Positions 8,163-17,116 of a DNA stretch of 30,386 nucleotides are shown piece by piece. The notes beneath the pieces are model-generated. The model ran no database searches. It was given only the letters and a program-made list of their open reading frames with translations, and was not told the DNA's origin. A program made the translations under genes and the position numbers. The stretch's first letter is position 1. Every line of letters begins with the position of its first letter. The stretch is from JABJMC01 sp964459205. Its GTDB lineage: Bacteria > Patescibacteriota > Gracilibacteria > UBA1369 > UBA12473. The DNA lies in NCBI GenBank assembly GCA_964459205.1, contig CAYWKJ010000012.1:1-30386 (forward strand), written 5' to 3'.

Positions 8163-8170
8163 TTAGCTCC

Positions 8171-11100
8171 TTATATTTTTTCAGGGGCGCCTGAGTCTTC
8201 TCCAGCAGCGGATGCATCACCTACGGGTGGAAGATCTTCTGCGAGGTCTTCTGTTGGGCCTTCAGCCACTCTTTCATCTCTGGCTACAACTGCAAAAAAG
8301 TCATGTGGAGATCCGCTTCCAACGGCGATACGAGGATCCCATTGTTTATCTCTTACCCCAGGAGTTTCTAATTGTGGAACAACATCATAATGGCCATTAA
8401 TAACACCATCTCCGTGACCATAGCCTGCCTGCGCAACTGAAGCAGAAACCACTGGATGAATATCTAATAACATGACATTTGTGAAACCGGCTGCTTTTAA
8501 AGTTTCTGCAACGGCCCATGGCGGCGCATAAGTGGACCAAATATAAGCCATTTGGCCTTCTTCATTTGTAGCTAAGTAGCTTCCTAAAATATCATCTCCA
8601 TAACGGTTCCAAGCCCACTCTTCTGGGTCGGTCATAGTTGGATTTAAATCTCCATCCTCCATAACCATGAAATTATTTTGTCTTAGGGTGACGATGTTTT
8701 CTTTGTCAGGAAGATTTCTATATGTGCCTAGCCTAACTTCACCATCCCTATAAACAGCAAAAGTAGCCATTTCAGATGATGGAGGGATAACTTCTGTTCC
8801 ATCAACTACTAGCCCGGCATATTCTCTGACGCCACCTATCACAAAACTTGTGTCTTCTTGATGGAAAGTGCCATTAAAAATACCTATGATGTCTTCCTCT
8901 GATGTACTATTAAGGCTAGTATGACTTGAATCAATTATTCCAATGGCTGGATTTGTGACTCTGTTATCTGCTGTTAAAAATCCTACTTGCTCTCCATCAG
9001 AACTTTGCTGTAAAAGTGTAGACCCAGGACGATAAGTAAACTGAAAACTGTCTGAAGGAAAAGAAACTATATGAACTTTGGCTCTTTCCCAAGCAACATT
9101 TCTCTTTTCTTCATCATAATCTGGTCCAAAATCTTCTAAAGGATGTTCTGAGTAAGCTAATCCAGCAATATCTAAATCACTTAAATGATACTCAGCCCGC
9201 CAATATGTACCCCCTTGCCTCATTGGGATTCCTACCCAATTAGTTTCGCTGGCTCCATGATTAGGATAAGCATCTGGCCTTAATGGCAAAGTAGAAGGGG
9301 AGGTTGCTAGTTTCTCAGCACATACTGCGGCATGAGGAATTGGATATTCCATGTATTCTTGGTAAAGTTCTGACCCAAATTTCACATAAGCCCAATCCTT
9401 AAGCATTTGTGGGTTACTAGAACTGTGTGATTTACGTTCTTTTCTTTGAATAGGCACGTGGATCGGATGCTCTAATTCTTCTCCTATTTCAGCTAAGCTC
9501 TGCTCTAAAGTCTCCGGAGGAAGCATGTGTTGCACAGATCTTAGGCTTGCTAAATGTATTTCATGAGGAGGATTTAATGTTGTTGCTAATTCTCTTTGTC
9601 GACGTCCCATAGAATGAATTTCAATTTGCCCTAATTGGCCATATCGAGTTGCCCTAAACCCATAATTTTGGATGGCTGTGTCAAAATAATCATCTTCACT
9701 AGTCATCATTAAAGATAATCTTCCGCCACTTGATGCTTCATAGGTATGTTTAACCATTTGATAAGTATTGGTTTGGAGGAAAAGTGACTTATCTTCGACA
9801 ATAAGGTTTGTAACTAGTGTTAGTTTTTGTGAAAGGTCTGAGTCTGGATCACTAATTAGCCCTTCGACGGCAGTAGCCAAATCCATAATTTCAGCTGCTT
9901 CATCAGGGCGGCCTTCTCTGGCAGCTGCTTTTCTTAATAAGTTTTGGCGATAACGCTCTAAGTCTTGATTTATTTGCTCAGGAGTTAAAACCATATAACC
10001 ATCTCGGACCATGCTTTCAATGGTGGCGTGCCAAAAATCAGCTTGCTCTTGGTGTCCTTTTCCGGCCACCCTTCTCCCTGTAATAGGAGGGATGTCTTCT
10101 TCTGATATGGCTCCTATGTCCATGCCACCTCCAGTATCCCCAGCAAAATCATCATCTGTCCCGCCATATGCTCTTTGTTCGGCGCTGTATAGATGAGCGT
10201 AATCAGCATGGAACATGCCATATTCAAGCTCATTTCCATCATCATCAACTAATATAAATTCTTCACAAACATTCTGAGCCATTAATTCTAGCATCCCAGC
10301 ATAAACATCTGATCTCCGGCGGTTATAGCAAGACAATACCCCTCTAACAAAATGCAAATACTCATCTTCGTTTAGGTCCATGGAGACAGGTTCCCCATTA
10401 AGGTCTAGATAGTACCGATAAGATTGCATATCTTCTCTTAGTCTATCGATAGCAACCTGGATATTAAGCTCAGGGTCATCCAGTAAAGCCAATCGTAAGG
10501 ATTCTCTATCTGCGTATCCATATCTCACTGCATCTTCGGCAGTTGGATCAACCTGAAAAAGCCCTACAGATTGCTCTTTCCTGCCTAACACTTCTTCTCC
10601 AAAGCGAGCTTTTTTGTTTCGTAAACCTAAATATGTACATTTTTGTTCGTTAACCAAGACTAAAGTTAAAAGTAGCCTTAATTCTGGGTCATTAGTTGCA
10701 CTTTCTATAAGTGTTCTTTCCTCTGGGGTTATACTGGCTTCTATTTCTCCAAATCTTTCGTGCGCAGCAGATATTGTCCCTGGGACATAGACTTGAGCTT
10801 GAACACGTCTAACTTCAATGTTGTGGCTAATAGCCTCAGCCATTTCATCGCTAACCCAAAAATAACTGCCAGCTTCCCAACTTCCTAAAACAACTTTTTC
10901 TTCACCGCCTACTAATTTGCGAACTGGTCTTAAATCAATACTTGGATTAAGGCGATCAACTTCTCCTAAAACATACTCTCTTTCTGCTCTTGTGAGTGGT
11001 TCTACATCTGTAAAATGCCTTCCTATGCCGATTTTCTCATTGGCATAAATTGCTTCCCAAGGATTACTTCCTGGGGCAATGGCTACAAAATATTCACCAG

Positions 11101-12976
11101 GATGTCTTTCGTTATAATAATCACAATTTCTTTTTGTTTCTGTGTATTCAATGGCAGCCAAGCCGCCGGTACTTTCAATATGAGCTCTGACTGCTTCGAA
11201 ATCTGGGATCGGAATTGGCTCATTATAAACGCGGACTCTCCTTGTATCAAAATTAATAAATTGGAGATACAGCTTAAATGTATACCAATCATCAGGCTCG
11301 CTGGAAACTCTGGCGAGAAAAGCCTTTCTAATTGTTTCGTTTTTCCTTAAATATAAAACAGCAACTGGCTGTAAAGCGTCTTCCTCAGGAGCTTTGGCAA
11401 CTTCTTCTTCGTTGAGTTCTTCTGTTCGTAGTCTCATTAAATCAGTGGCCAAAAATCGACCTGCTCCAAGTAATTCAAGGTAACTTTCTACTTCTGAACC
11501 ATGAAAATGATGAGCAAAATAATAGTCTTCTAATTCAACTGTATCCTGGGGTGTTAGTTCTACTGGCTCACTAGTACTGTCGGATATAAATGCTCCGCCG
11601 TGATATTCACATAATTCTCCGCTTACTCGCACTCGTACATCATTAAATAAAAACTCGTAATTTGGTTTAATTTTTAAAACACGAGTCAAATATTCTTGCG
11701 GAGATTCACCCTGCTGCGGTGAGCCTTCAACTGCCCGGAACTCTTTTCCTCTTAAAATGGCAACATGAGTATTAAAGCTGTGTTGCTCCTCTGGGGCGCC
11801 ATGAGCAGCCAAAAGCGCGTTATGCTCAATAACTTGGCCATGATACTCTGAATATCGATAGCAAAGCCCCATAATAACTGGGCTTCCAGTCGATGCCATT
11901 TGGTCCAGTTGCCCTCTGAAGTCAAATAAGTTCTCGGGATAACTATCCATGTTTTGTTCTACTATTCGGCTTCTTCCGTTGTAGCTATCTCTTTGAATTG
12001 CTCTTATGGCAGCCGGGGTTAATCCCGTGGCAGAAAGCGTTTTTAATTTTTCTAAATCTATCTTGCCTTCAATGGCTAAATGATCTGCTCCAATGCTAAA
12101 TACTTCAGCACCCTCAAAGACTTCGCCCTCCCTGCTTTCTTGAAGTTGTAGTAAATCTCTTTTTAACTCCCAAGCATCACTTCCTTTTCGATATCCTAAG
12201 TATTTTAAAAGCCTATAATCTCCAACTTCTCTTTCCAAAATTTCACCAACATACGCCATGCATACAAATCGTGCGCTCCATTTAGCATCTAACACCCTAG
12301 GAGGATCTCCTTGTCCAATCCAGAACTCTCTTGGCACAGCAAACTGCCCTCCTTGCTGAGGAGCGTGAGGGGGAGCAGCGCTGATTGCTAAGCTGTCATC
12401 TGCTGGCCCAGCAGCATCCATAGTAGGAAACTGGCTAGCCACATTTTGTCTTAGCTCGCCAAGTGACCCGCCAGAGTCGTCTAATACCTCTTCTTCTTTT
12501 TCGTAAAAAGCTGCTACTAATTCTGGCTGACGAGAAGAAATTAACGGCAATTTTATAATTGCATCACCAGCTGCATTGTAAATAGTTAAAAACCCTTCTT
12601 CTATTTCAAAAGTGCTTGCGCCTTGCCCTTTAAGCCAGACATCCAATCGATCTATTCCATATGTTCCAGTTTCGCCAGGGCTTACTTCTCCGCCTTCTAA
12701 CAAAAACTCATCTATAGCGTGAAGCATTTCAAATGTGAATTTTCTTGCTTCCTGTTTTTCAAGTTTTTCTCTTAAAGCATTTTGTAAATTATAACTAATA
12801 CCTATGCCGGGAGTATACGCTTCTCTGGCAATAGTAATGTCGCCTGTCCTAACTTGTTCATCTTTGTTAACCCCTTGATTAAGCTGAGCGTAATCATATT
12901 CTCGTGCCGCCTCACCTGGATTACGGAAAACTAGTCTTTTAGGCAAAAATTCGGAGTTTTGTTTTTGTTTTAGCAT
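8171..12976 (-). CDS. Giant multidomain protein with peptidoglycan-enzyme-like domains, no signal peptide
   Basis: 1601 residues; I know no matching full-length family. In order: an N-terminal region of unknown fold (1-220). Then a papain-fold/NlpC-CHAP-like region (about 225-450) with the candidate pair C239 (WSARFVCMAYVGEIL) and H404 (FNTHVAILRG), plus KGSDAWELK. Then a LysM-like stretch (about 625-700). A lysozyme/lytic-transglycosylase-like domain follows (about 750-905), with E777 as the candidate acid, SVGLFQVDPTAEDA (803-816), LNIQVAIDRL and SCYNRRRSDV. An acidic glycine-rich linker (935-960), a helical region and an unassigned block (1195-1300) come next. Last is a phosphodiester-glycosidase (NAGPA/DUF2233)-like domain (about 1300-1565) with IFNGTF, GLVVDGTEV, LRQNNFMVMEDGDLNP and VMLLDIHPVV, lacking the usual D-G-G-G-S. 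No signal peptide or TM helix is visible. Domain calls rest on motif reading; the lysozyme-like and NAGPA-like ones are the firmest. Confidence 0.7.
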   Translation of the reverse strand: MLKQKQNSEFLPKRLVFRNPGEAAREYDYAQLNQGVNKDEQVRTGDITIAREAYTPGIGISYNLQNALREKLEKQEARKFTFEMLHAIDEFLLEGGEVSPGETGTYGIDRLDVWLKGQGASTFEIEEGFLTIYNAAGDAIIKLPLISSRQPELVAAFYEKEEEVLDDSGGSLGELRQNVASQFPTMDAAGPADDSLAISAAPPHAPQQGGQFAVPREFWIGQGDPPRVLDAKWSARFVCMAYVGEILEREVGDYRLLKYLGYRKGSDAWELKRDLLQLQESREGEVFEGAEVFSIGADHLAIEGKIDLEKLKTLSATGLTPAAIRAIQRDSYNGRSRIVEQNMDSYPENLFDFRGQLDQMASTGSPVIMGLCYRYSEYHGQVIEHNALLAAHGAPEEQHSFNTHVAILRGKEFRAVEGSPQQGESPQEYLTRVLKIKPNYEFLFNDVRVRVSGELCEYHGGAFISDSTSEPVELTPQDTVELEDYYFAHHFHGSEVESYLELLGAGRFLATDLMRLRTEELNEEEVAKAPEEDALQPVAVLYLRKNETIRKAFLARVSSEPDDWYTFKLYLQFINFDTRRVRVYNEPIPIPDFEAVRAHIESTGGLAAIEYTETKRNCDYYNERHPGEYFVAIAPGSNPWEAIYANEKIGIGRHFTDVEPLTRAEREYVLGEVDRLNPSIDLRPVRKLVGGEEKVVLGSWEAGSYFWVSDEMAEAISHNIEVRRVQAQVYVPGTISAAHERFGEIEASITPEERTLIESATNDPELRLLLTLVLVNEQKCTYLGLRNKKARFGEEVLGRKEQSVGLFQVDPTAEDAVRYGYADRESLRLALLDDPELNIQVAIDRLREDMQSYRYYLDLNGEPVSMDLNEDEYLHFVRGVLSCYNRRRSDVYAGMLELMAQNVCEEFILVDDDGNELEYGMFHADYAHLYSAEQRAYGGTDDDFAGDTGGGMDIGAISEEDIPPITGRRVAGKGHQEQADFWHATIESMVRDGYMVLTPEQINQDLERYRQNLLRKAAAREGRPDEAAEIMDLATAVEGLISDPDSDLSQKLTLVTNLIVEDKSLFLQTNTYQMVKHTYEASSGGRLSLMMTSEDDYFDTAIQNYGFRATRYGQLGQIEIHSMGRRQRELATTLNPPHEIHLASLRSVQHMLPPETLEQSLAEIGEELEHPIHVPIQRKERKSHSSSNPQMLKDWAYVKFGSELYQEYMEYPIPHAAVCAEKLATSPSTLPLRPDAYPNHGASETNWVGIPMRQGGTYWRAEYHLSDLDIAGLAYSEHPLEDFGPDYDEEKRNVAWERAKVHIVSFPSDSFQFTYRPGSTLLQQSSDGEQVGFLTADNRVTNPAIGIIDSSHTSLNSTSEEDIIGIFNGTFHQEDTSFVIGGVREYAGLVVDGTEVIPPSSEMATFAVYRDGEVRLGTYRNLPDKENIVTLRQNNFMVMEDGDLNPTMTDPEEWAWNRYGDDILGSYLATNEEGQMAYIWSTYAPPWAVAETLKAAGFTNVMLLDIHPVVSASVAQAGYGHGDGVINGHYDVVPQLETPGVRDKQWDPRIAVGSGSPHDFFAVVARDERVAEGPTEDLAEDLPPVGDASAAGEDSGAPEKI

Positions 12977-12999
12977 GAATTTTAAATAAATTTCTCTTT

Positions 13000-13028
13000 A
13001 GTATAACATAAAACAACCTTGTTTTCAA
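13000..13028 (-). promoter_or_regulatory. Extended -10 promoter of the 1601-residue protein gene
   Basis: On the minus strand: TTGAAA (13023-13028), 17 bp spacer ending in TATGT, TATACT (13000-13005). The TG one base before the hexamer makes an extended -10. The ATG at 12976 is about 24 nt past the -10, leaving a short AT-rich leader with no Shine-Dalgarno. Confidence 0.72.
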
Positions 13029-13031
13029 CTG

Positions 13032-13643
13032 TTATTCTTCTGGAGACCCCTCTGGAAGTTCTGCTAGGTAAGTGCGTTTGACGCCAAGTAAGTCATCTTT
13101 GAATGAATGGACAATCCAACCTCCCTCGGCGGACCCATCTACTGGTTGGACATAAGCATAAACACGGACTCCATCTTCCTCGCATATCGGGTTTGTCCAG
13201 TCAACCACAAACACTTCATCATCTGCGTGTAGCTGCCTTTTAAAGGCAGCACCCTGCTTAGGGGCAAATCTTAATTTTAAGCCATTTGATCTCTCTAAAT
13301 CTGGATGACTAGTTACTTTGAATTTTACTCCTATAATTTCTGCTCTTCTGGCACGTTTTCTAGCATGACCAGTTAAAGAGCCTATTGTCTTTTCACTAGG
13401 TGGAGGGGTGCATACCATATCAATTCTATCTCCAGGCTCCGGAGCATCGACACCTTCGTCAGGTTTTTGGTGACAACCAACAACTACACCAGCAATGATA
13501 AGCCCGCTTAAAAATGCTCCTAATCTTCCATGAGAAATTGGCACTGAAACTGGAATTGGCTCTGTGTTTTTCAAAGGCTTATCCGGTGGAACAAGATCCC
13601 CCTTTGGCTTACCTAATTTTAACCTAGGCGGTTGACCTGACAT
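13032..13643 (-). CDS. Membrane-anchored protein with SH3-like C-terminal region
   Basis: 203 residues, unrecognised. A basic, proline-rich N-terminus (1-40) precedes one hydrophobic segment, LGAFLSGLIIAGVVVGC (41-57). The segment ends in a cysteine in a lipobox-like V-V-G-C context, but ~40 residues in, far later than a normal lipoprotein signal. The rest (about 100-200) is predicted outside. Its LHADDEVFVVDW...VRVYAYVQPVDG...GGWIVHSFKDD pattern looks like a bacterial SH3 (SH3b) fold, a common wall-binding module. It lies 63 bp after the vanW-like gene, with its own promoter, and 55 bp before the 1601-residue gene, so it may anchor or assist that product. This link is inference from position only. 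Confidence 0.65.
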   Translation of the reverse strand: MSGQPPRLKLGKPKGDLVPPDKPLKNTEPIPVSVPISHGRLGAFLSGLIIAGVVVGCHQKPDEGVDAPEPGDRIDMVCTPPPSEKTIGSLTGHARKRARRAEIIGVKFKVTSHPDLERSNGLKLRFAPKQGAAFKRQLHADDEVFVVDWTNPICEEDGVRVYAYVQPVDGSAEGGWIVHSFKDDLLGVKRTYLAELPEGSPEE

Positions 13644-13665
13644 GGCATATTAATAAAAGGTTTCT

Positions 13666-13694
13666 ATTTTTACATATTTTTTTATTTTTGTCAA
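13666..13694 (-). promoter_or_regulatory. Candidate promoter of the 203-residue protein gene
   Basis: On the minus strand: consensus TTGACA (13689-13694), 17 bp A-rich spacer ending in TATGT, then a weak -10 AAAAAT (13666-13671). The TATGT extension matches the neighbouring large-gene promoters. The ATG is at 13643. Confidence 0.5.
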
Positions 13695-13706
13695 TACTAT
13701 CACACC

Positions 13707-15476
13707 TTACTCATACCCCTCAGTTCCTTCTCCAACTAAATACTTGGCTGGCCAAGCAACATAAGGGCTGATAATTGGCTCTGTTTTTACGTATCCATCA
13801 GGGTAAATTGGGTGGCCTACCGGGTAAGTAACTTCTCGGGTCCAGCTGGCAGTAAACCCATTGTGGGCAGAATCTACTTGGTCGATTACTCCAGCTTCGA
13901 GATCGGGGGTTACCTCGTAGATCGCAGCAGGCGCGCCGACACGATCACTAATATAGGGCCCATCCATCGCAACGGCGCGCCCATCCTTAGTGCCATAAAA
14001 TTTAAAAGTTGCTAAATATCCATCGGTATAAGTTTGAATTAACAGGTGTGTATCACTGTCATTGGTGAATTTAAGATCAACTGCCGGCGGATAAACCGTA
14101 GCATCCAAGCCCCAGCCTAACGGGTAAGCATAGTACGAAACAGCGTAAGAATGCGCTTTGCGCTCATCAATTGGGAATCCGCCAAATAAAATCGCTCTAA
14201 ACAGGGTGGAGGAGACCTGGCAAACGCCACCTCCATATTCTGGAATTGTCTCTCCTTCCTTGATTACAAGCTCCTTGGTGTAACCTGTTGAGCCGTCTAC
14301 TGGCCCTAATTGCTCCCCAAAAGAAAAGGTCTCTCCCGGGGCAATTAAAACCCCATCAAACTTAGCAATGGCCACGCCAATATTATGCATTCTGTTGTAA
14401 GTAGACCCATAAAAACTAGAATAACCAATGACCACTAATTCAGTAATTCCAAGCTCTTGTAATGACTCAGGTACATTAACCTCTCCTTCGGTGGTGATTA
14501 AGGGAATTTCAACTCGTTTTAACCCGTTATTTAAGGCGTAATTTAACATTTCCAGCATTGTTTCATAGTCTAAGGAAAGCCCATTAACAGCTGTGCCTTC
14601 AAACGAAATATTGTTATTTTCGTCCTGTAAAATTGTTACGGCTTCTGGGACTATTTCTACCTCTGGCGCGATATACATAGCTAAATGCTCAGTCATGACT
14701 TCTTGATCAATTTTAATCTCAACCTGAGCCTCGTTGCCTGATGCCTGAACAGGTATAAAATCTAATAAATGCTGATTGTCTAGCCAGGAAATTTCCCAAT
14801 AATCTTCCTCGGTAAAAATCTCGGTGGGAGTAGCGATTTTCTCTGTTAAAAGGTCTTTTTCAGTCTCTAATTCGGCCCTAGTTACAGCAGGTTCCTTCTC
14901 AAGGGTAGTAATTGCGATGGGAAGGCTTTCTAACATGGCAATTTGACCCTCTAATTCGCCTTGAAAAGCCTCTAAATTAGCGGCCCAGCCATTTTCCTCT
15001 GCTGTAAAATCAAAGTCCCCAGTATGGGCGTTCCACGTAATACTAGGTTCTTTGGGGGCAACTGTTAAATTAATTATTTTTTCATTTAAGCTTGCCTCCA
15101 TAATTTCGGCATCAACCTCAAAAAGCGCAGTTACCTCCTTGGAGCCAAGCCAATTGATTGGATTTAATACGGGAATCGATTCAACAGTAGCCGTTTTATC
15201 CAAATTTACTCCTAATTCATCCAGCGAAAACTCATAAGAAACCTCTTCAAAAGTTACCATAACAGGAGTGGATTCATATGCTTCAAGGGCAAAGCTGATC
15301 TCTTCTTGGGCCTGTTCCGCTTCTTTAAAACTAATATTTGTGTTTAAGGCGATTGTTCCCGGAGCAATTTGCCCGTGAAAACTAATTTGCATAGCTAATC
15401 CCAGAGCAGTGCTACTCACAAAAACTCCCAAAAGGCTTAGTGGGAGTAATTTATTTTTAAGAGTTTTCTTGGCCAT
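13707..15476 (-). CDS. VanW family protein with PG_binding_4-type repeats
   Basis: 589 residues. One N-terminal hydrophobic segment (about 10-30) acts as signal anchor. Two repeats of the PG_binding_4 kind follow (about 60-190 and 215-330), each with a FTAEENGWAAN-like or ISFEGTAVNG-like strand. The VanW domain (about 360-490) is clear: NRMHNIGVAIAKFDGVLIAPG, FSFGEQLGPVDGSTGY, GGGVCQVSSTLF (415-426) and HSYAVSYY. VanW occurs in vancomycin-resistance clusters and in many envelope proteins of Gram-positives and CPR; its activity is not settled. The C-terminal tail (about 500-589) is extended and proline-rich. It is the last gene of the hpf-to-vanW run, 26 bp after the antiporter. A wall-binding extracytoplasmic role is likely. 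Confidence 0.92.
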   Translation of the reverse strand: MAKKTLKNKLLPLSLLGVFVSSTALGLAMQISFHGQIAPGTIALNTNISFKEAEQAQEEISFALEAYESTPVMVTFEEVSYEFSLDELGVNLDKTATVESIPVLNPINWLGSKEVTALFEVDAEIMEASLNEKIINLTVAPKEPSITWNAHTGDFDFTAEENGWAANLEAFQGELEGQIAMLESLPIAITTLEKEPAVTRAELETEKDLLTEKIATPTEIFTEEDYWEISWLDNQHLLDFIPVQASGNEAQVEIKIDQEVMTEHLAMYIAPEVEIVPEAVTILQDENNNISFEGTAVNGLSLDYETMLEMLNYALNNGLKRVEIPLITTEGEVNVPESLQELGITELVVIGYSSFYGSTYNRMHNIGVAIAKFDGVLIAPGETFSFGEQLGPVDGSTGYTKELVIKEGETIPEYGGGVCQVSSTLFRAILFGGFPIDERKAHSYAVSYYAYPLGWGLDATVYPPAVDLKFTNDSDTHLLIQTYTDGYLATFKFYGTKDGRAVAMDGPYISDRVGAPAAIYEVTPDLEAGVIDQVDSAHNGFTASWTREVTYPVGHPIYPDGYVKTEPIISPYVAWPAKYLVGEGTEGYE

Positions 15477-15502
15477 ATAATTATTTTGTCAGGTCATAAA
15501 CC

Positions 15503-16693
15503 CTAAACCCCCTCGTACTCAGTGTCAAGAATTTGCCTCTTACCATGAACTCGGAGTAAATACTTGAGACAAATTGGTGTCATAAGGGTGGTAAAGAACG
15601 CCATGAAAACTAATACTGAAAAAACCTTTTCATCAATAATCCCAAGTTCTAACCCGATAACTGCCAAAATCAACTCCACAGCACCGCGGCCATTCATGCT
15701 AATTCCAATAATCATGGACTCGCAATGGTTGTGCCCGAAAAAGCGGGAAATTAATCCGGCCCCAAATACTTTGCCCACAATTGCGGCGCCAATAATTGCT
15801 AGCAAGAAAGGAATAATTACGGGGTCTTTTAGAACTGAAAAATCCACATGAAATCCCAAGCTAACAAAGAAAATTGGTCCTAAAAAGCTGTAGCTCAATC
15901 CAAACAGGCGGTCTTCAATTTTCTTGTAAACATCAGGATGAAGCAGATCTTCTTTTACAAATAATCCGGCCAAATAAGCTCCTAAAATGTAATGCAAACC
16001 AATATACTCAGCAAATAACCCAAAGGCTAAAGCAATGATGAGGGTGAAAGTAAAAGCCTTATGTCCCTGCCTTTTGAAAATGTGCCTAAACATGGGGATT
16101 AAGTACTTACCAGCAATAATTACTCCACCAAAGAACAGCACTACTTTTCCAATTACAAATATCACCTCTAAGCTTGTGAGGCCGCCACTTTGCATAGCTC
16201 CGAGCAAAATAGAAAGCAGCACAAAAGCCGCAATATCATCAGCCACGGCCGCGCCCATTACAATATGCGCAATTTTGGATTGATTGAATTTAAAATCTTT
16301 AAAAACCTTACTCGTAACAGATATGGCGGTAATGGAAAGCCCCATTCCAATAAATAGGGCCGTAATCATTTCGTATCCGAAAAGCAAAGAGATTCCCGTC
16401 CCAAGTCCTAATGGGAAAACAATTCCTCCCAGGGCAATGGCCATGGAAGCTTTAGATGAATTAATTAAATCACGAGGCCTAGTTTCTAGTCCGGCGTGCA
16501 ACATTAGAAAGAAAATTCCCAATTCAGCCAGTAAGCGAATGGTTTCGTTGTCATGAAAAACCCCAAATAAAGCTGGCCCAAAAATAAGCCCAGCCATAAG
16601 CTCTCCTAACAGGATTGGGAGCTGCATCTTGCGGAACGCAATACCAGTTCCCCAGACGATTACCATGATAAGTAGAAGACTTTCAATCTCCAT
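15503..16693 (-). CDS. Cation:proton antiporter, CPA2 family
   Basis: 396 residues, about 11-12 transmembrane helices filling the chain. The CPA2 hallmark double aspartate is present at D152-D153 (GAAVADDIAAFVLL), with LLGELMAGLIFGP (28-40) and ISMNGRGAVELILAVIGLELG near the C-terminus, as in NapA/KefB-type exchangers. No C-terminal RCK/TrkA-N or USP domain is attached, so gating by nucleotide is not expected. It probably exchanges Na+ or K+ for H+ for pH and ion balance; the ion cannot be decided. The gene lies 27 bp after the ytxH-like gene and 26 bp before the vanW-like gene, on one strand, so all are probably one transcript. Confidence 0.92.
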   Translation of the reverse strand: MEIESLLLIMVIVWGTGIAFRKMQLPILLGELMAGLIFGPALFGVFHDNETIRLLAELGIFFLMLHAGLETRPRDLINSSKASMAIALGGIVFPLGLGTGISLLFGYEMITALFIGMGLSITAISVTSKVFKDFKFNQSKIAHIVMGAAVADDIAAFVLLSILLGAMQSGGLTSLEVIFVIGKVVLFFGGVIIAGKYLIPMFRHIFKRQGHKAFTFTLIIALAFGLFAEYIGLHYILGAYLAGLFVKEDLLHPDVYKKIEDRLFGLSYSFLGPIFFVSLGFHVDFSVLKDPVIIPFLLAIIGAAIVGKVFGAGLISRFFGHNHCESMIIGISMNGRGAVELILAVIGLELGIIDEKVFSVLVFMAFFTTLMTPICLKYLLRVHGKRQILDTEYEGV

Positions 16694-16720
16694 AATGTTA
16701 GAGCGGCTTGAGGTTAAATA

Positions 16721-17101
16721 TTATTTTTCCTGATCTGGCAGAACCCATTCTGTTTTGGATTCTTCTTCCATTTCGTTTGGGATTCTTTTAAGTGCTTGTT
16801 GCTCCCGTGGTGCTGGTTCCGAGGGCGAGTTCTCTATTTTTAGTAATTTTTTAGCGATGCTAAGCAATCCAGTCGCGGTTTCTTTAGTTAGCTTCCCTAT
16901 CTCTTTAACGTCTTCATCAATGAATTCGTTTCGTTTTTCAAGCTTTTTCTTTAAAAATTTACGTGTTTCTTTGCCTTTTTTAGGGGCAACAGTGAGGCCA
17001 ATAACAGATCCAACTGCAGTTCCAATAATGGCTCCCATAACTATTTTTTCAATAGCGCCTTTTTTGCGAGTAGATTCATCTTTCTTCTTTTTTCCAAACA
17101 T
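16721..17101 (-). CDS. YtxH domain-containing small membrane protein
   Basis: 126 residues. A lysine-rich N-terminus (GKKKKDESTRKK) is followed by one glycine-rich hydrophobic helix (about 18-38, GAIIGTAVGSVIGLTVAPKKGKETR) and then a charged helical region. This is the YtxH/GvpP-like pattern, including the A-P-x-x-G-x-E-x-R turn just after the helix. YtxH proteins are linked to general stress in Bacillus, but the biochemical role is unknown. It sits 15 bp after rny and 27 bp before the antiporter gene, so it is probably co-expressed with them. The proline- and glutamate-rich tail looks disordered. Confidence 0.8.
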   Translation of the reverse strand: MFGKKKKDESTRKKGAIEKIVMGAIIGTAVGSVIGLTVAPKKGKETRKFLKKKLEKRNEFIDEDVKEIGKLTKETATGLLSIAKKLLKIENSPSEPAPREQQALKRIPNEMEEESKTEWVLPDQEK

Positions 17102-17116
17102 TAGAAGATTTGTTAA

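Noticed and set aside
11015..11350. Plus-strand 111-residue open frame inside the 1601-residue gene
   Set aside because: It is antisense to a well-supported coding frame and shows no family motif; many similar shadows exist across the window.
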